Shown piece after piece: positions 1 through 7,545 of a stretch of DNA of 64,000 nt. Both the position numbers and the translations under genes were made by a program. The notes below the pieces were generated by a model, which was given only the letters and a program-made list of their open reading frames with translations, did not search any database and was not told the origin of the DNA. Source of the DNA: RGIG995 sp045542115 (GTDB taxonomy: Bacteria > Bacillota > Clostridia > Oscillospirales > UBA644); the NCBI GenBank assembly GCA_045542115.1, contig JAZQKK010000027.1:10001-74000 (forward strand), given 5' to 3'. Numbering within the stretch: position 1 is the stretch's first letter; every line of letters starts with the position of its first letter.

Positions 1-92
1 CCTCCAAGATAATTATCTGGTTTTATTATAACACGATGACGGAAGAAAGCAAGTCCGTAGGGACATTTTTCGATTTTTTGTCGAAAGAACGA

Positions 93-120
93 GGAAGAAG
101 TGCCCTTCGGCACTTCTTCC
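93..120 (-). terminator. Hairpin downstream of rubrerythrin
   Basis: A perfect 12-bp stem (GGAAGAAGTGCC paired with GGCACTTCTTCC, loop 105-108) begins 6 bases after the rbr stop. The minus-strand tract behind it is TCGTTCTTTCG rather than a clean U run, so termination may be weak. A second small hairpin (TTCGA/TCGAA) lies at about 69-85. Confidence 0.5.
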
Positions 121-125
121 AATTT

Positions 126-668
126 TTAATAATTTTCTTTTTTGATTTCAAAATATGCTTTCGGGTGGGCACAGACGGGGCACATCTCAGGAGCTTTCTT
201 TCCAACCAGAATGTGTCCGCAGTTGGAACACTGCCACATCGTATCCCCATCCCGGGAGAAGACGATGCCCTCTTCGATGTTGGCAAGCAGTTTACGGTAG
301 CGCGCTTCGTGTTCCGATTCAATCTTGGCAACGCCCCGCATCAGACGGGCAATATCGGCAAAACCTTCTTCGTCGGCTTCTTCCGCCATCCGCTTATACA
401 TATCGGTCCATTCGTACATTTCCCCGGCGGCAGCATCGGCCAGGTTCTCTTCCGTGGAAGGGACGGCGCCGTTGTGCAACAGCTTGAACCAAATTTTGGC
501 GTGCTCTTTTTCGTTCTTCGCCGTCTCTTCAAAAAGATTGCCGATCTGAACGTAGCCGTCTTTCTTCGCCTTGGAAGCGTAGTACAGATACTTGGTATGA
601 GCCTGAGATTCTCCGGCAAAGGCGTCTCTCAGGTTCTGTTCGGTCTTCGTACCTTTCAAATCTTTCAT
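126..668 (-). CDS. rbr: Rubrerythrin
   Basis: 180 residues. Four-helix ferritin-like diiron domain first (conserved E in FAGESQAH, then EKEHAK and ESEHEARY), followed by a C-terminal rubredoxin domain with two Cys pairs (CSNCGH, CPVCAHP). Rubrerythrins reduce hydrogen peroxide in the cytoplasm of anaerobes, using electrons passed through the rubredoxin iron. The ATG at 668 is chosen because GGAGG lies 7-12 bases upstream; a longer frame to 719 lacks a ribosome site. It is monocistronic, with a hairpin behind it at 93-120 and a palindrome (701-713) in its promoter region. A second, domain-swapped rubrerythrin is at 13687-14277. Confidence 0.95.
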   Translation of the reverse strand: MKDLKGTKTEQNLRDAFAGESQAHTKYLYYASKAKKDGYVQIGNLFEETAKNEKEHAKIWFKLLHNGAVPSTEENLADAAAGEMYEWTDMYKRMAEEADEEGFADIARLMRGVAKIESEHEARYRKLLANIEEGIVFSRDGDTMWQCSNCGHILVGKKAPEMCPVCAHPKAYFEIKKENY

Positions 669-700
669 AAAAACATACCTCCAAATTTTAATTCTATATA

Positions 701-713
701 TTGATAGTATCAA
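701..713. promoter_or_regulatory. Palindromic operator candidate upstream of rbr
   Basis: TTGATAGTATCAA is a perfect 6+1+6 palindrome, 33 bp upstream of the rbr start codon and next to a TATAGA-like -10 on the minus strand (693-698). Its position fits a repressor site controlling the peroxide-defence gene. It does not match the usual PerR box and the regulator is unknown. Confidence 0.35.
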
Positions 714-728
714 ACGCAAATAAAAAAG

Positions 729-1052
729 TTATACATTCCATTCTTCAAAAGAAAGAGGGCGATAGGTGTCTGTATCAAGATCCTCGGAAAATACCGACCG
801 GAGACCTTCGCCCTGGGCAAGGGATTCCTTTTGATACTTCTTCAACCGCTTTATCCGATATTCCAGTCGGGATGCAGACGACCGGTCTTCACTTTCCCAG
901 GCGGCACAAAACGCCACCGGGGGATGGGTACGGGTGTATTTGGAATGCGGGCACGCCCCGGAACGGTGTTCTGCCATCCGCCGGGAAAGGTCGGTGGCAA
1001 TTCCGCAGTACAACGACCCGTCGGAACAACGAATCAGATAGGTGTAATACAT
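729..1052 (-). CDS. GIY-YIG domain protein (UPF0213/YazA type)
   Basis: 107 residues, the normal size for stand-alone GIY-YIG proteins of the YhbQ/YazA group. The domain starts at once with YYTYLIRCSDGSLYCG, giving the Y-x(10-11)-Y-x-G signature, followed by the Arg of TDLSRR and the late EYRIKRLKK segment. Members are single-domain nuclease-fold proteins; some are linked to DNA repair or recombination, but the role of this subgroup is poorly defined. It begins 6 bases after the stop of the gene upstream (1059-2084) with no good ribosome site of its own, so translational coupling is likely. Confidence 0.85.
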   Translation of the reverse strand: MYYTYLIRCSDGSLYCGIATDLSRRMAEHRSGACPHSKYTRTHPPVAFCAAWESEDRSSASRLEYRIKRLKKYQKESLAQGEGLRSVFSEDLDTDTYRPLSFEEWNV

Positions 1053-1058
1053 CGCTGA

Positions 1059-2084
1059 TTACAGATATTTCATATCCACCAGCAACCATTTCCCATCCAC
1101 TTGACGGAAGGAAAGACGGTATGCGGAAGGATAATTTTTCTCTTCGCCCCGCCAGAATACGATATGGTCGAAGCGGACCGTACCGGCAAAGAATCCGTCT
1201 CCGGAACATTCCACGTCGGTAAATTCCCAGTTGCGGAATTCATATCCGCTGTGGGTGTTATACCAATAGTTGGAAAAAGTCCGAACCGCTTGATACAACG
1301 GCGTGGAGGCGTCCATTTTCGCCTTCAATCTGGCAAAAGTCGAATCCTTGGCAATGTAGCAGGCGTACAACTTGGAAAAATCTTGCATCACCGTTTCGTA
1401 TTCGGTTTTTTGTTGTTCGGAAGGAGGGACGGTCATCGTGCCGTTTCCGTCTTCGTCCTTTACCAAAGAACACTCCACGCCGTCCCGGGTAACGCCCTTC
1501 AACTGCGGTTCGTACAAGTAGCCTTCCAGGGTATAGGTCAATCTTTGAGGAACTTCAAACACGTCTTTGACGCCCTCAAAATCGGGATTAACGGAGGGAG
1601 TCCCTTCGGTCAAAGTAAAACCGTTTGCGGTAACGTTCACCGAAGCGGGAGCGGTAACGGTGATGGGGTCGATATAATCCACCATCGCAATGACCTTCCA
1701 ATTCCGTTTTCCGTTGTGGGGGACCAGGCGAACCTGCCCGATGCATTTGTTCCCGGAATAGATGCGATAAATCTTTTCTCCGGGGGTATCCCCGTCCCGT
1801 CCGGCAAAGCGAAGGTCGGAAAAATCAGACCCGAAGGAATCTTTCAAATAGCGAATATAATCTTCTTTGGAATTCTTCTCGCCAAAGGTAAAATCCGACG
1901 TTTGAGCCGCTGTTTCGTAATCTCCCGCCGCAAAGTGATTGAAATATTCCGTTACTGCCCCGATTTCGGAATTGGCCTCAAAGGTTTCCATACTGTGCCA
2001 CAACGTATCGAGCACGCCCCAAACGGCAACGGCTAAAATCAAAGCCACCGCAAGAAGCAACAACTTAAACCAATGTTTTCTCAT
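1059..2084 (-). CDS. Membrane-anchored protein with NTF2-like region
   Basis: 341 residues. One N-terminal membrane segment (about residues 7-27) follows a short basic tail, so the rest should lie outside the membrane. Residues about 45-115 (AVTEYFNHFAAGDYETAAQ, later KEDYIRYLKDSFG) look like an NTF2/DUF4878-type fold; the C-terminal quarter (YNTHSGYEFRNWEFTDVEC to LLVDMKYL) looks like a second such unit. The start is supported by GGAGAG upstream. It lies in one minus-strand run with a phosphodiester glycosidase and a glycosyltransferase, suggesting a role in envelope glycan handling (inference). No enzyme motif is visible. Confidence 0.7.
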   Translation of the reverse strand: MRKHWFKLLLLAVALILAVAVWGVLDTLWHSMETFEANSEIGAVTEYFNHFAAGDYETAAQTSDFTFGEKNSKEDYIRYLKDSFGSDFSDLRFAGRDGDTPGEKIYRIYSGNKCIGQVRLVPHNGKRNWKVIAMVDYIDPITVTAPASVNVTANGFTLTEGTPSVNPDFEGVKDVFEVPQRLTYTLEGYLYEPQLKGVTRDGVECSLVKDEDGNGTMTVPPSEQQKTEYETVMQDFSKLYACYIAKDSTFARLKAKMDASTPLYQAVRTFSNYWYNTHSGYEFRNWEFTDVECSGDGFFAGTVRFDHIVFWRGEEKNYPSAYRLSFRQVDGKWLLVDMKYL

Positions 2085-2090
2085 CTTCCG

Positions 2091-3161
2091 TTACTCTCCT
2101 TTCGCTTCCGGCATTACCACAATGGCATCGGGAAGCCGACGGGAACCGTAGAGGGAAGAAGAAACGTTGAGAATTTCCCCGTTGTACATCATCATACTGG
2201 ACGAACCGCCGTCCAGATTCGCGGCGTTGACCGCTCCGTACTCCAACATAATCTGGGCACAGTCTTTGTAAGAAGCCCCCAAGCTGCTGGCCTGACGACC
2301 GTCAATGACCAACAAAAGCACCGCTCCGTCGGCACGTTGACCAATCACGGTTCGGGGATTCAGACCGCCCCCGTTCCCGGTGATATCCACCAGATTACCG
2401 TTGACAATAAACACAGGGCCAAAGGAAATGGCATCCCGCAGTCCCCGGTCAAGGGCCTGTTGTCCGGTCATATTCCCGACTACAAGCACGTTGTTTTGGT
2501 CAAATCCAACCACGGTGGAGACGGCGTTCAAAGAACCGTAGCGCAGTTTGGAATCGTGAATAACGATTCCCAAGGGGGTGCCTCCGTTGCCTACTCCGCC
2601 CGCATCTTCAAATCCGCCGGCGTTAATGGCAGCTATCGCCCCGGTATCCGCATAAAATTCTTCCACACGCTTTCCGCCCCGGCCGTCGTATACGTCCAGA
2701 GCCGCAACCTGCACCCGAGAGGGGTCGCGGACGATCATAATCCGTCCCCGGAAGGTGGAACCGAGCACTTCTTCCACGATAATATCACCCTTTTCCGCCT
2801 CATCGAGGGGCTCAAAGGGAGCGGTGGATTGGGTCACTTCGTCGGTCTCGACCACGGAATATTTCCGCAAAATGGACTGGACTTCCTCTTCCGAATAATA
2901 GATTCGGGCCACGAATTTCGCCGCCGACGTTTCCATTACCGTATTAACAAACACTTCCGCCGCAGAGGTGGAGGGGCCCCGGCAAATCACCGTAACGGCA
3001 CCTACCAGCAAAATGACGGCGGCCAGAAGAACCACGCCAAGCAGGGCAAAAACCCTTCCGACCCAACGACCGACGGCAGATTTTTTCTTTTTTTGACGGG
3101 GAGCAGGCGACGATACCTGCTCTGCCTCTTCGGTCCGAACCGCTTCTTCTACGTAAGACAA
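2091..3161 (-). CDS. Phosphodiester glycosidase (NAGPA domain), membrane anchored
   Basis: About 356 residues. The cytoplasmic N-terminus is acidic then basic (QKKKK), followed by a membrane segment (about 40-62) and an external NAGPA/DUF2233 domain. Diagnostic signatures are AINAGGFEDAGG, GTPLGIVIHDSKLRYG and the late NLDGGSSSMMMYNG. The family uncovers or cleaves sugar phosphodiesters and is common in exopolysaccharide or wall-polymer loci. TTG at 3161 is preferred as the start because AGGAG lies 9 bases upstream; a TTG at 3170 directly abuts that site. The gene is followed after 6 bp by the anchored NTF2-like protein and preceded by the glycosyltransferase. Confidence 0.85.
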   Translation of the reverse strand: MSYVEEAVRTEEAEQVSSPAPRQKKKKSAVGRWVGRVFALLGVVLLAAVILLVGAVTVICRGPSTSAAEVFVNTVMETSAAKFVARIYYSEEEVQSILRKYSVVETDEVTQSTAPFEPLDEAEKGDIIVEEVLGSTFRGRIMIVRDPSRVQVAALDVYDGRGGKRVEEFYADTGAIAAINAGGFEDAGGVGNGGTPLGIVIHDSKLRYGSLNAVSTVVGFDQNNVLVVGNMTGQQALDRGLRDAISFGPVFIVNGNLVDITGNGGGLNPRTVIGQRADGAVLLLVIDGRQASSLGASYKDCAQIMLEYGAVNAANLDGGSSSMMMYNGEILNVSSSLYGSRRLPDAIVVMPEAKGE

Positions 3162-3195
3162 TTTTAACAACTCCTATGTATCAAACTCAAATCAT

Positions 3196-4245
3196 TTATT
3201 TCCGAAACACCCAGCTGCGTTGAATCCGAAAGCTGATGCAAAACAGAAGAATATCCACGGGAATCTTGGCAATCGCCGAGGGACAGCCGGTCAGAGACAG
3301 CAGATGCACCAATCCAGCGGAGCAGAACAACTGCCCGATGCAAAGAACGTAATACCGCAAAAGAGTTCCTCCCAATCCGTCCCGGGAGCGGAAGACCACC
3401 GTGCGATTCATAAAGAAATTGAACAGAGACGAAATAATGCGGGCCACCGCGGTAGCGATGTAAATATTCACCGCTTCAAAGCCGGGAAGCCACCGCCCCA
3501 ACAACCAAATCAACAAGGTGAATAAACCCCAGTCCAAAACAAAGGAAAGCATCGACGAGGACAAATACTTCAGAATCAAGCCGTAGATGGCCACAGAATC
3601 CCGAATTACCCGAAAATGAGAAGATTTATTTTCTTCGATATACACCGTTTCAATGGGAACTTCCCGAATGGTCACTTCCGCCCGACGGGTCTCCAAAAGC
3701 ATATTGGTCTCAAATTCAAACCGTTCTCCTTTTACGTCCAGAAGATACCGGCAAAATTCCGAAGAAATTCCCCGCAGTCCGGTCTGGGTATCGGTGACGG
3801 GAATGCCGCACAGCGACTTAAACACGAAAGACGTGATATGGTTTCCCATCCGGGACCGGGCCGGAACGTTGTCTCCGGTAAAAACCCGGGCTCCCAGAAT
3901 AAGACTTTGGGGATGCTCCTCCAAAGCCTGGGCGCAACGGACGACGTCGGCCATCGCGTGCTGTCCGTCTCCGTCCAGAGTAACCACGCCCACCTGTCCG
4001 TTTTCCAGGGAAAGGAAATGATTGAAAGCGGTCTTTAACGCCCGGCCTTTTCCCAAATTTTTTCCGTGACGAAGAAGGGTGCACTGGGGATATTCCATCG
4101 CCCGTTCAAACCAGACCCGACATTCGGGCTTGCTTCCGTCGTCCACCAGAATAATCGAGGAAAATCCCGATTGAACCAGCCCCTCCACCACCCGGAGAAA
4201 TTTCTCGTCGGGGTTAAGAGAAGGAACGATTGCAGTTACGTTCAT
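3196..4245 (-). CDS. Fused GT2 glycosyltransferase-GtrA flippase protein
   Basis: 349 residues. Residues 1-210 form a dolichol-phosphate-mannose-synthase-like GT2 domain: NVTAIVPSLNPDEKF, IILVDDGS (nucleotide-sugar DD), GKGRALKTAF and TLDGDGQH (catalytic DXD). Residues about 230-349 form a GtrA domain with four hydrophobic helices (SMLSFVLDWGLFTLLIWLL onward; conserved FFMNRTVVF). Such pairs load a sugar onto polyprenyl phosphate and move it across the membrane for polymer decoration; here both activities are in one chain. It is first in a four-gene minus-strand unit with a promoter at 4306-4334. Confidence 0.9.
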   Translation of the reverse strand: MNVTAIVPSLNPDEKFLRVVEGLVQSGFSSIILVDDGSKPECRVWFERAMEYPQCTLLRHGKNLGKGRALKTAFNHFLSLENGQVGVVTLDGDGQHAMADVVRCAQALEEHPQSLILGARVFTGDNVPARSRMGNHITSFVFKSLCGIPVTDTQTGLRGISSEFCRYLLDVKGERFEFETNMLLETRRAEVTIREVPIETVYIEENKSSHFRVIRDSVAIYGLILKYLSSSMLSFVLDWGLFTLLIWLLGRWLPGFEAVNIYIATAVARIISSLFNFFMNRTVVFRSRDGLGGTLLRYYVLCIGQLFCSAGLVHLLSLTGCPSAIAKIPVDILLFCISFRIQRSWVFRK

Positions 4246-4305
4246 AATCCACTCGCTTCCTCCGGCAAAAACCGGAATATATCAGTATATAATGTACCAA
4301 TTGTA

Positions 4306-4334
4306 ATTATAGCATATTTCTGCGGGGTTTTCAA
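4306..4334 (-). promoter_or_regulatory. Sigma-A promoter of the glycan operon
   Basis: Read on the minus strand: TTGAAA (4329-4334), 17-bp spacer, TATAAT (4306-4311), about 60 bp upstream of the glycosyltransferase start. Confidence 0.75.
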
Positions 4335-4388
4335 GTATCAAACTGAAAAATAAGAAATCTTTAATAAATTCGTCGAAAAAACGAAGAC

Positions 4389-4415
4389 GGGGAGCGTTCC
4401 CTGTAAACGCTCCCC
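4389..4415 (-). terminator. Intrinsic terminator of the alpha/beta hydrolase gene
   Basis: GGGGAGCGTT pairs perfectly with AACGCTCCCC (10 bp, 7-nt loop). On the minus strand it is followed by GTCTTCGTTTTTTCG, so it reads out the gene at 4645-5649. It is about 230 bp past the stop codon. Confidence 0.7.
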
Positions 4416-4644
4416 GGTTCGGACCACGAATTGCTCCGCGATCAAGGTTGGTGGAATATATTATGTAAAAAGTGAGGAATGTGCTTCTCGTTTCGTGTTT
4501 TTTCGACATCCGGATTCCCCAAAACGCCGTCTTCCGTGTTTAATCTGTACAAACACGCTTTCACACGCGTTGACTATTATACACGAACCGAACCGAAAAG
4601 TCAAGGGGGCTTATCGGTTTATTTTCGAACTTTTTGTAACAAAT

Positions 4645-5649
4645 TTACACTTTGTGAGTTTTATTATACGCTTTTTCCAAAAACTGTGTTATTTTTCCCC
4701 GGTACGTTTCACTGTCGTAGGATGCGGCCCGCAAATGTCCCACGTCATCCAGAAGCCACAATTCCGCTTCGTTGTCTTTGGATGCAATGGCAGACAATCG
4801 GGAAGCGTCTTGGGAGCCAAACACCTCATCGGATTTCCCCTGAATGAAATACGCGTACTTTCCGCTCATTGTTTCAATGGGTCTGCTCAGGGATATTTCG
4901 CCGAGGTCTATCCCCGACAACAAGGGGAACAACCCCCGGACCGTTTCCCGGACGGGAGCAATATTCCACTGAGACCAATCTCCGAAACGGCTGAACAACG
5001 TGGATTCAAAATTATCGTAACAAGAATCAAAAATCACAGCGTCCACTTCGTCACACTCAGCGGCGGCCATCGCCACGGGATAGGAAGAAAAACCGATTCC
5101 TTGCACCGCAAGAAAAGAAGCCTGGGTCTCTTCTGCGGCAAACTTTACCACCGCCTTTAATTCTTCCACTTTATCTAAGGTGAACACGTTTGTTTTTCCG
5201 TCGGAATACCCGCTTCCGGTCCAATCGAAGGTGATGATATTGTACCCGGTAGCACACAATTCCGCAAGATACGCCACCCCGCCAAGGTCGGTGATTTCCC
5301 GATTGTTGTCGTAGTTGGGGGCAAGAATCAAGGTCTTATCAGAATATTCCGTGGCGTAGACCCAGTCTTCCGCATCGGGGGAATTGGGGGTCTGGGCGGC
5401 AATTTTCCAGCCGCACACCGTCCCGTTTTCGGTCTCAATCTCAAAGGTATAATAGTCCAAGCCGTGTTCCGCCGGGGAAATTTCCCAGACGGTCTTCTCC
5501 GGATGCGTCCACCGATGGATGGTCCCAAGCGCCAAGGCTACGTCCAGAATTCCCAGAACAAGGACCAGACCTACGGCAATCAACACGATCCACTTCACCG
5601 CTTTTCCCACGGAAGCAGGCTTTTTATTTTGATTTTTTTCTGATTTCAT
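4645..5649 (-). CDS. Membrane-anchored alpha/beta hydrolase
   Basis: 334 residues. A basic N-terminus (KNQNKKPASVGK) and one membrane segment (about 18-40) precede an extracytoplasmic alpha/beta-hydrolase domain. The first oxyanion strand (TLILAPNYDNNREI), the strand with FDWTGSGYSDG, a nucleophile-elbow region LAVQGIGFSSYP (Gly-x-Gly-x-Ser variant), the strand DAVIFDSCYDN and a late acid/His pair (YFIQGKSDEVFG, LLDDVGHL) are visible. Substrate is unknown; related proteins are esterases or peptidases. The ATG at 5649 has GGAGG 6 bases upstream; the longer frame to 5886 overlaps the promoter and the gltX start. Confidence 0.85.
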   Translation of the reverse strand: MKSEKNQNKKPASVGKAVKWIVLIAVGLVLVLGILDVALALGTIHRWTHPEKTVWEISPAEHGLDYYTFEIETENGTVCGWKIAAQTPNSPDAEDWVYATEYSDKTLILAPNYDNNREITDLGGVAYLAELCATGYNIITFDWTGSGYSDGKTNVFTLDKVEELKAVVKFAAEETQASFLAVQGIGFSSYPVAMAAAECDEVDAVIFDSCYDNFESTLFSRFGDWSQWNIAPVRETVRGLFPLLSGIDLGEISLSRPIETMSGKYAYFIQGKSDEVFGSQDASRLSAIASKDNEAELWLLDDVGHLRAASYDSETYRGKITQFLEKAYNKTHKV

Positions 5650-5677
5650 ATCGTTCCTCCGAATTTCTTCTTTTTTG

Positions 5678-5706
5678 ATTGTACCACATTCCGAACACAA
5701 AGTCAA
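5678..5706 (-). promoter_or_regulatory. Promoter of the alpha/beta hydrolase gene
   Basis: On the minus strand: TTGACT (5701-5706), 17-bp spacer, TACAAT (5678-5683), ending about 28 bp before the start codon. Confidence 0.7.
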
Positions 5707-5777
5707 TGGTTTTTTCGTGGCAATCATCCCGAGCAGGGAGAAGAATGGAAAAAATTTGATTTTTTCGCCGAAATCTA

Positions 5778-5806
5778 TTGCAATCAAATAAAAAATATGG
5801 TATAAT
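5778..5806 (+). promoter_or_regulatory. Sigma-A promoter of gltX-glnS
   Basis: TTGCAA (5778-5783), 17-bp spacer, TATAAT (5801-5806), 60 bp before the gltX ATG. The leader is too short for a T-box, which often controls aminoacyl-tRNA synthetase genes in this phylum. Confidence 0.8.
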
Positions 5807-5866
5807 ATATAATTATAATGAATTCGTGTCGCCTTTTTTCGGCGGCTGTTATCAAGGAGTACCGAT

Positions 5867-7531
5867 ATGGACCGCACCCAAGCCAATCTTCAAATGGCAC
5901 AGCTGTTATTCCCCCACATCACAAAGACCCCGGCAGATTACGAGGCAATCTATCCCCAGCGGGACCTTCCCAAAGGTGCGATGGTCACCCGTATCGCCCC
6001 CTCCCCCACCGGCTTTATGCATTTCGGGAACCTTTACGGGGCCCTGATTGACGAACGGCTGGCACACCAATCCGGCGGCGTGTTCTATCTGCGGATTGAA
6101 AACACCGATGCAAAACGGGAAGTAGAAGGCGCGGTCGACGTGATTCTCACGTCGCTGAACTCCTTTGGGCTGACCTTTGACGAAGGCGCAACGTCAGGAG
6201 AAGACAAGGGAATTTACGGCCCTTACCGTCAACGGGACCGGGCGGAATTATATCAAACGATTGCCAAAGATTTGGTGGAACAGGGAATGGCCTATCCCTG
6301 CTTCTGCACCGAAGAAGACCTGCAAGCCATCCACGATAAGCAGGAAGCGGAAGGCGCCAATTACGGATATTACGGGAAATGGGCCGCCCACGGCAACATC
6401 ACCGTAGAAGAAGCCAAAGAATTGATTGAACAGGGCAAACCTTACGTGGTTCGGTTCCGTTCTCCCGGAAAAGAAGAAAACCGCATCAAATACAACGACC
6501 TTGCCAAGGGCGAAATTGAAATGCCGGAAAACTGCAACGATATCGTGCTTTTGAAGTCCGACGGCATTCCCACCTATCACTTTGCCCACGTGGTAGACGA
6601 CCACTTTATGCGTACCACGCACGTGGTCCGGGGGGAAGAATGGCTCTCCACCTTCCCTTATCATCTGCAAATGTTTGATGCCATCGGTTGGGAAAAACCG
6701 GCCTACATCCATACCGCCCATATGTTGAAGCAAGACGGAACGTCCAAGCGGAAACTGTCCAAGCGGAAGGACCCGGAAGCCCGGCTGACCTACTATCTCC
6801 AAGAAGGATACCCCGCCGCGGCAGTCATTGAATATCTGATGACGGTGTTGAACTCCAACTTTGAAGAATGGCGGAACAAAAACCCCGAAGCGGATTTAAA
6901 TGAATTCCGGTTCAAAGCCGAGAAGATGGGAGTTGCCGGTGCTGTCTTTGATTTAGAGAAACTCAACGACATTTCCAAGAACATCATCTCCCGGATGACC
7001 GGAGAAGAAGTTTACGAGGCCACCGCCCTGTGGGCAAAAGAATACGACCCCGACTTCTACGCTCTTCTCACCCGTGACCCGGATTATTCCAAGGCCATCC
7101 TCTCCATTGGAAGAGGGGGCAAAAAACCCCGCAAGGACTTCACCGTTTGGTCCGACGTGCCGCACTATATGGCATTCTTCTTTGAAGAGACCTTCCAAAC
7201 CGACTACCCCTTCCCCGAAACGATGAAAAAAGAAGATATTCTCACCGTTCTCCGGGAGTATCCCCAGAAATATTACGACGCTGACGACGACCAGCAAACC
7301 TGGTTCAGCAAGGTAAAAGACTTAACCGAAGCGATGGGTTATACTACGGATATGAAGGCCTACAAGGCCGACCCCACCGCCTTCCCCGGAAACGTAGCGG
7401 ACGTCAGTGCCGTGCTTCGGGTGGCTATTACCGGCCGCACCGCATCCCCCGACACCTACGCGGTGATGAATATTCTGGGCAAAGATACGGTTCTTGCCCG
7501 TCTGAACAAAGCAGCCGAAACGTTAAAATAA
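5867..7531 (+). CDS. gltX: Glutamate--tRNA ligase
   Basis: 554 residues, class I synthetase that charges tRNA-Glu. The ATP-binding HIGH-type motif is RIAPSPTGFMHFGN (about 42-55); substrate-recognition LRIENTDAKREVEGAV follows; the KMSKS-type loop is KRKLSKRKDPEARL. The C-terminal alpha-helical anticodon domain fills the last 200 residues. The start ATG has AAGGAG 7 bases upstream. It is 14 bp upstream of glnS, so the two enzymes for tRNA-Glu and tRNA-Gln form one transcript. At 554 residues it is longer than the roughly 480-residue GluRS typical of many bacteria, through additions at the N-terminus and within the catalytic insertion. Confidence 0.95.
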   Translation: MDRTQANLQMAQLLFPHITKTPADYEAIYPQRDLPKGAMVTRIAPSPTGFMHFGNLYGALIDERLAHQSGGVFYLRIENTDAKREVEGAVDVILTSLNSFGLTFDEGATSGEDKGIYGPYRQRDRAELYQTIAKDLVEQGMAYPCFCTEEDLQAIHDKQEAEGANYGYYGKWAAHGNITVEEAKELIEQGKPYVVRFRSPGKEENRIKYNDLAKGEIEMPENCNDIVLLKSDGIPTYHFAHVVDDHFMRTTHVVRGEEWLSTFPYHLQMFDAIGWEKPAYIHTAHMLKQDGTSKRKLSKRKDPEARLTYYLQEGYPAAAVIEYLMTVLNSNFEEWRNKNPEADLNEFRFKAEKMGVAGAVFDLEKLNDISKNIISRMTGEEVYEATALWAKEYDPDFYALLTRDPDYSKAILSIGRGGKKPRKDFTVWSDVPHYMAFFFEETFQTDYPFPETMKKEDILTVLREYPQKYYDADDDQQTWFSKVKDLTEAMGYTTDMKAYKADPTAFPGNVADVSAVLRVAITGRTASPDTYAVMNILGKDTVLARLNKAAETLK

Positions 7532-7545
7532 AGGATTGAAAAGCA

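Larger units (their letters stand above)
4246..4644. other. Intergenic region between two minus-strand units
   Basis: 399 bp with no convincing gene. It holds the glycan-operon promoter (4306-4334), the terminator of the alpha/beta hydrolase (4389-4415) and an AT-rich stretch (4440-4644) in which no further structure was recognised. Confidence 0.6.

Noticed and set aside
36..704. 222-residue plus-strand open frame across the first rubrerythrin
   Set aside because: It is the antisense shadow of rbr; no ribosome site and no protein-like pattern.
4495..5160. 221-residue plus-strand open frame across the alpha/beta hydrolase end
   Set aside because: Shadow of the minus-strand hydrolase; its 5' part is AT-rich intergenic sequence without a start signal.
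5807..5866. T-box leader before gltX
   Set aside because: Only about 60 nt separate the promoter from the start codon and no TGGNACC motif is present.
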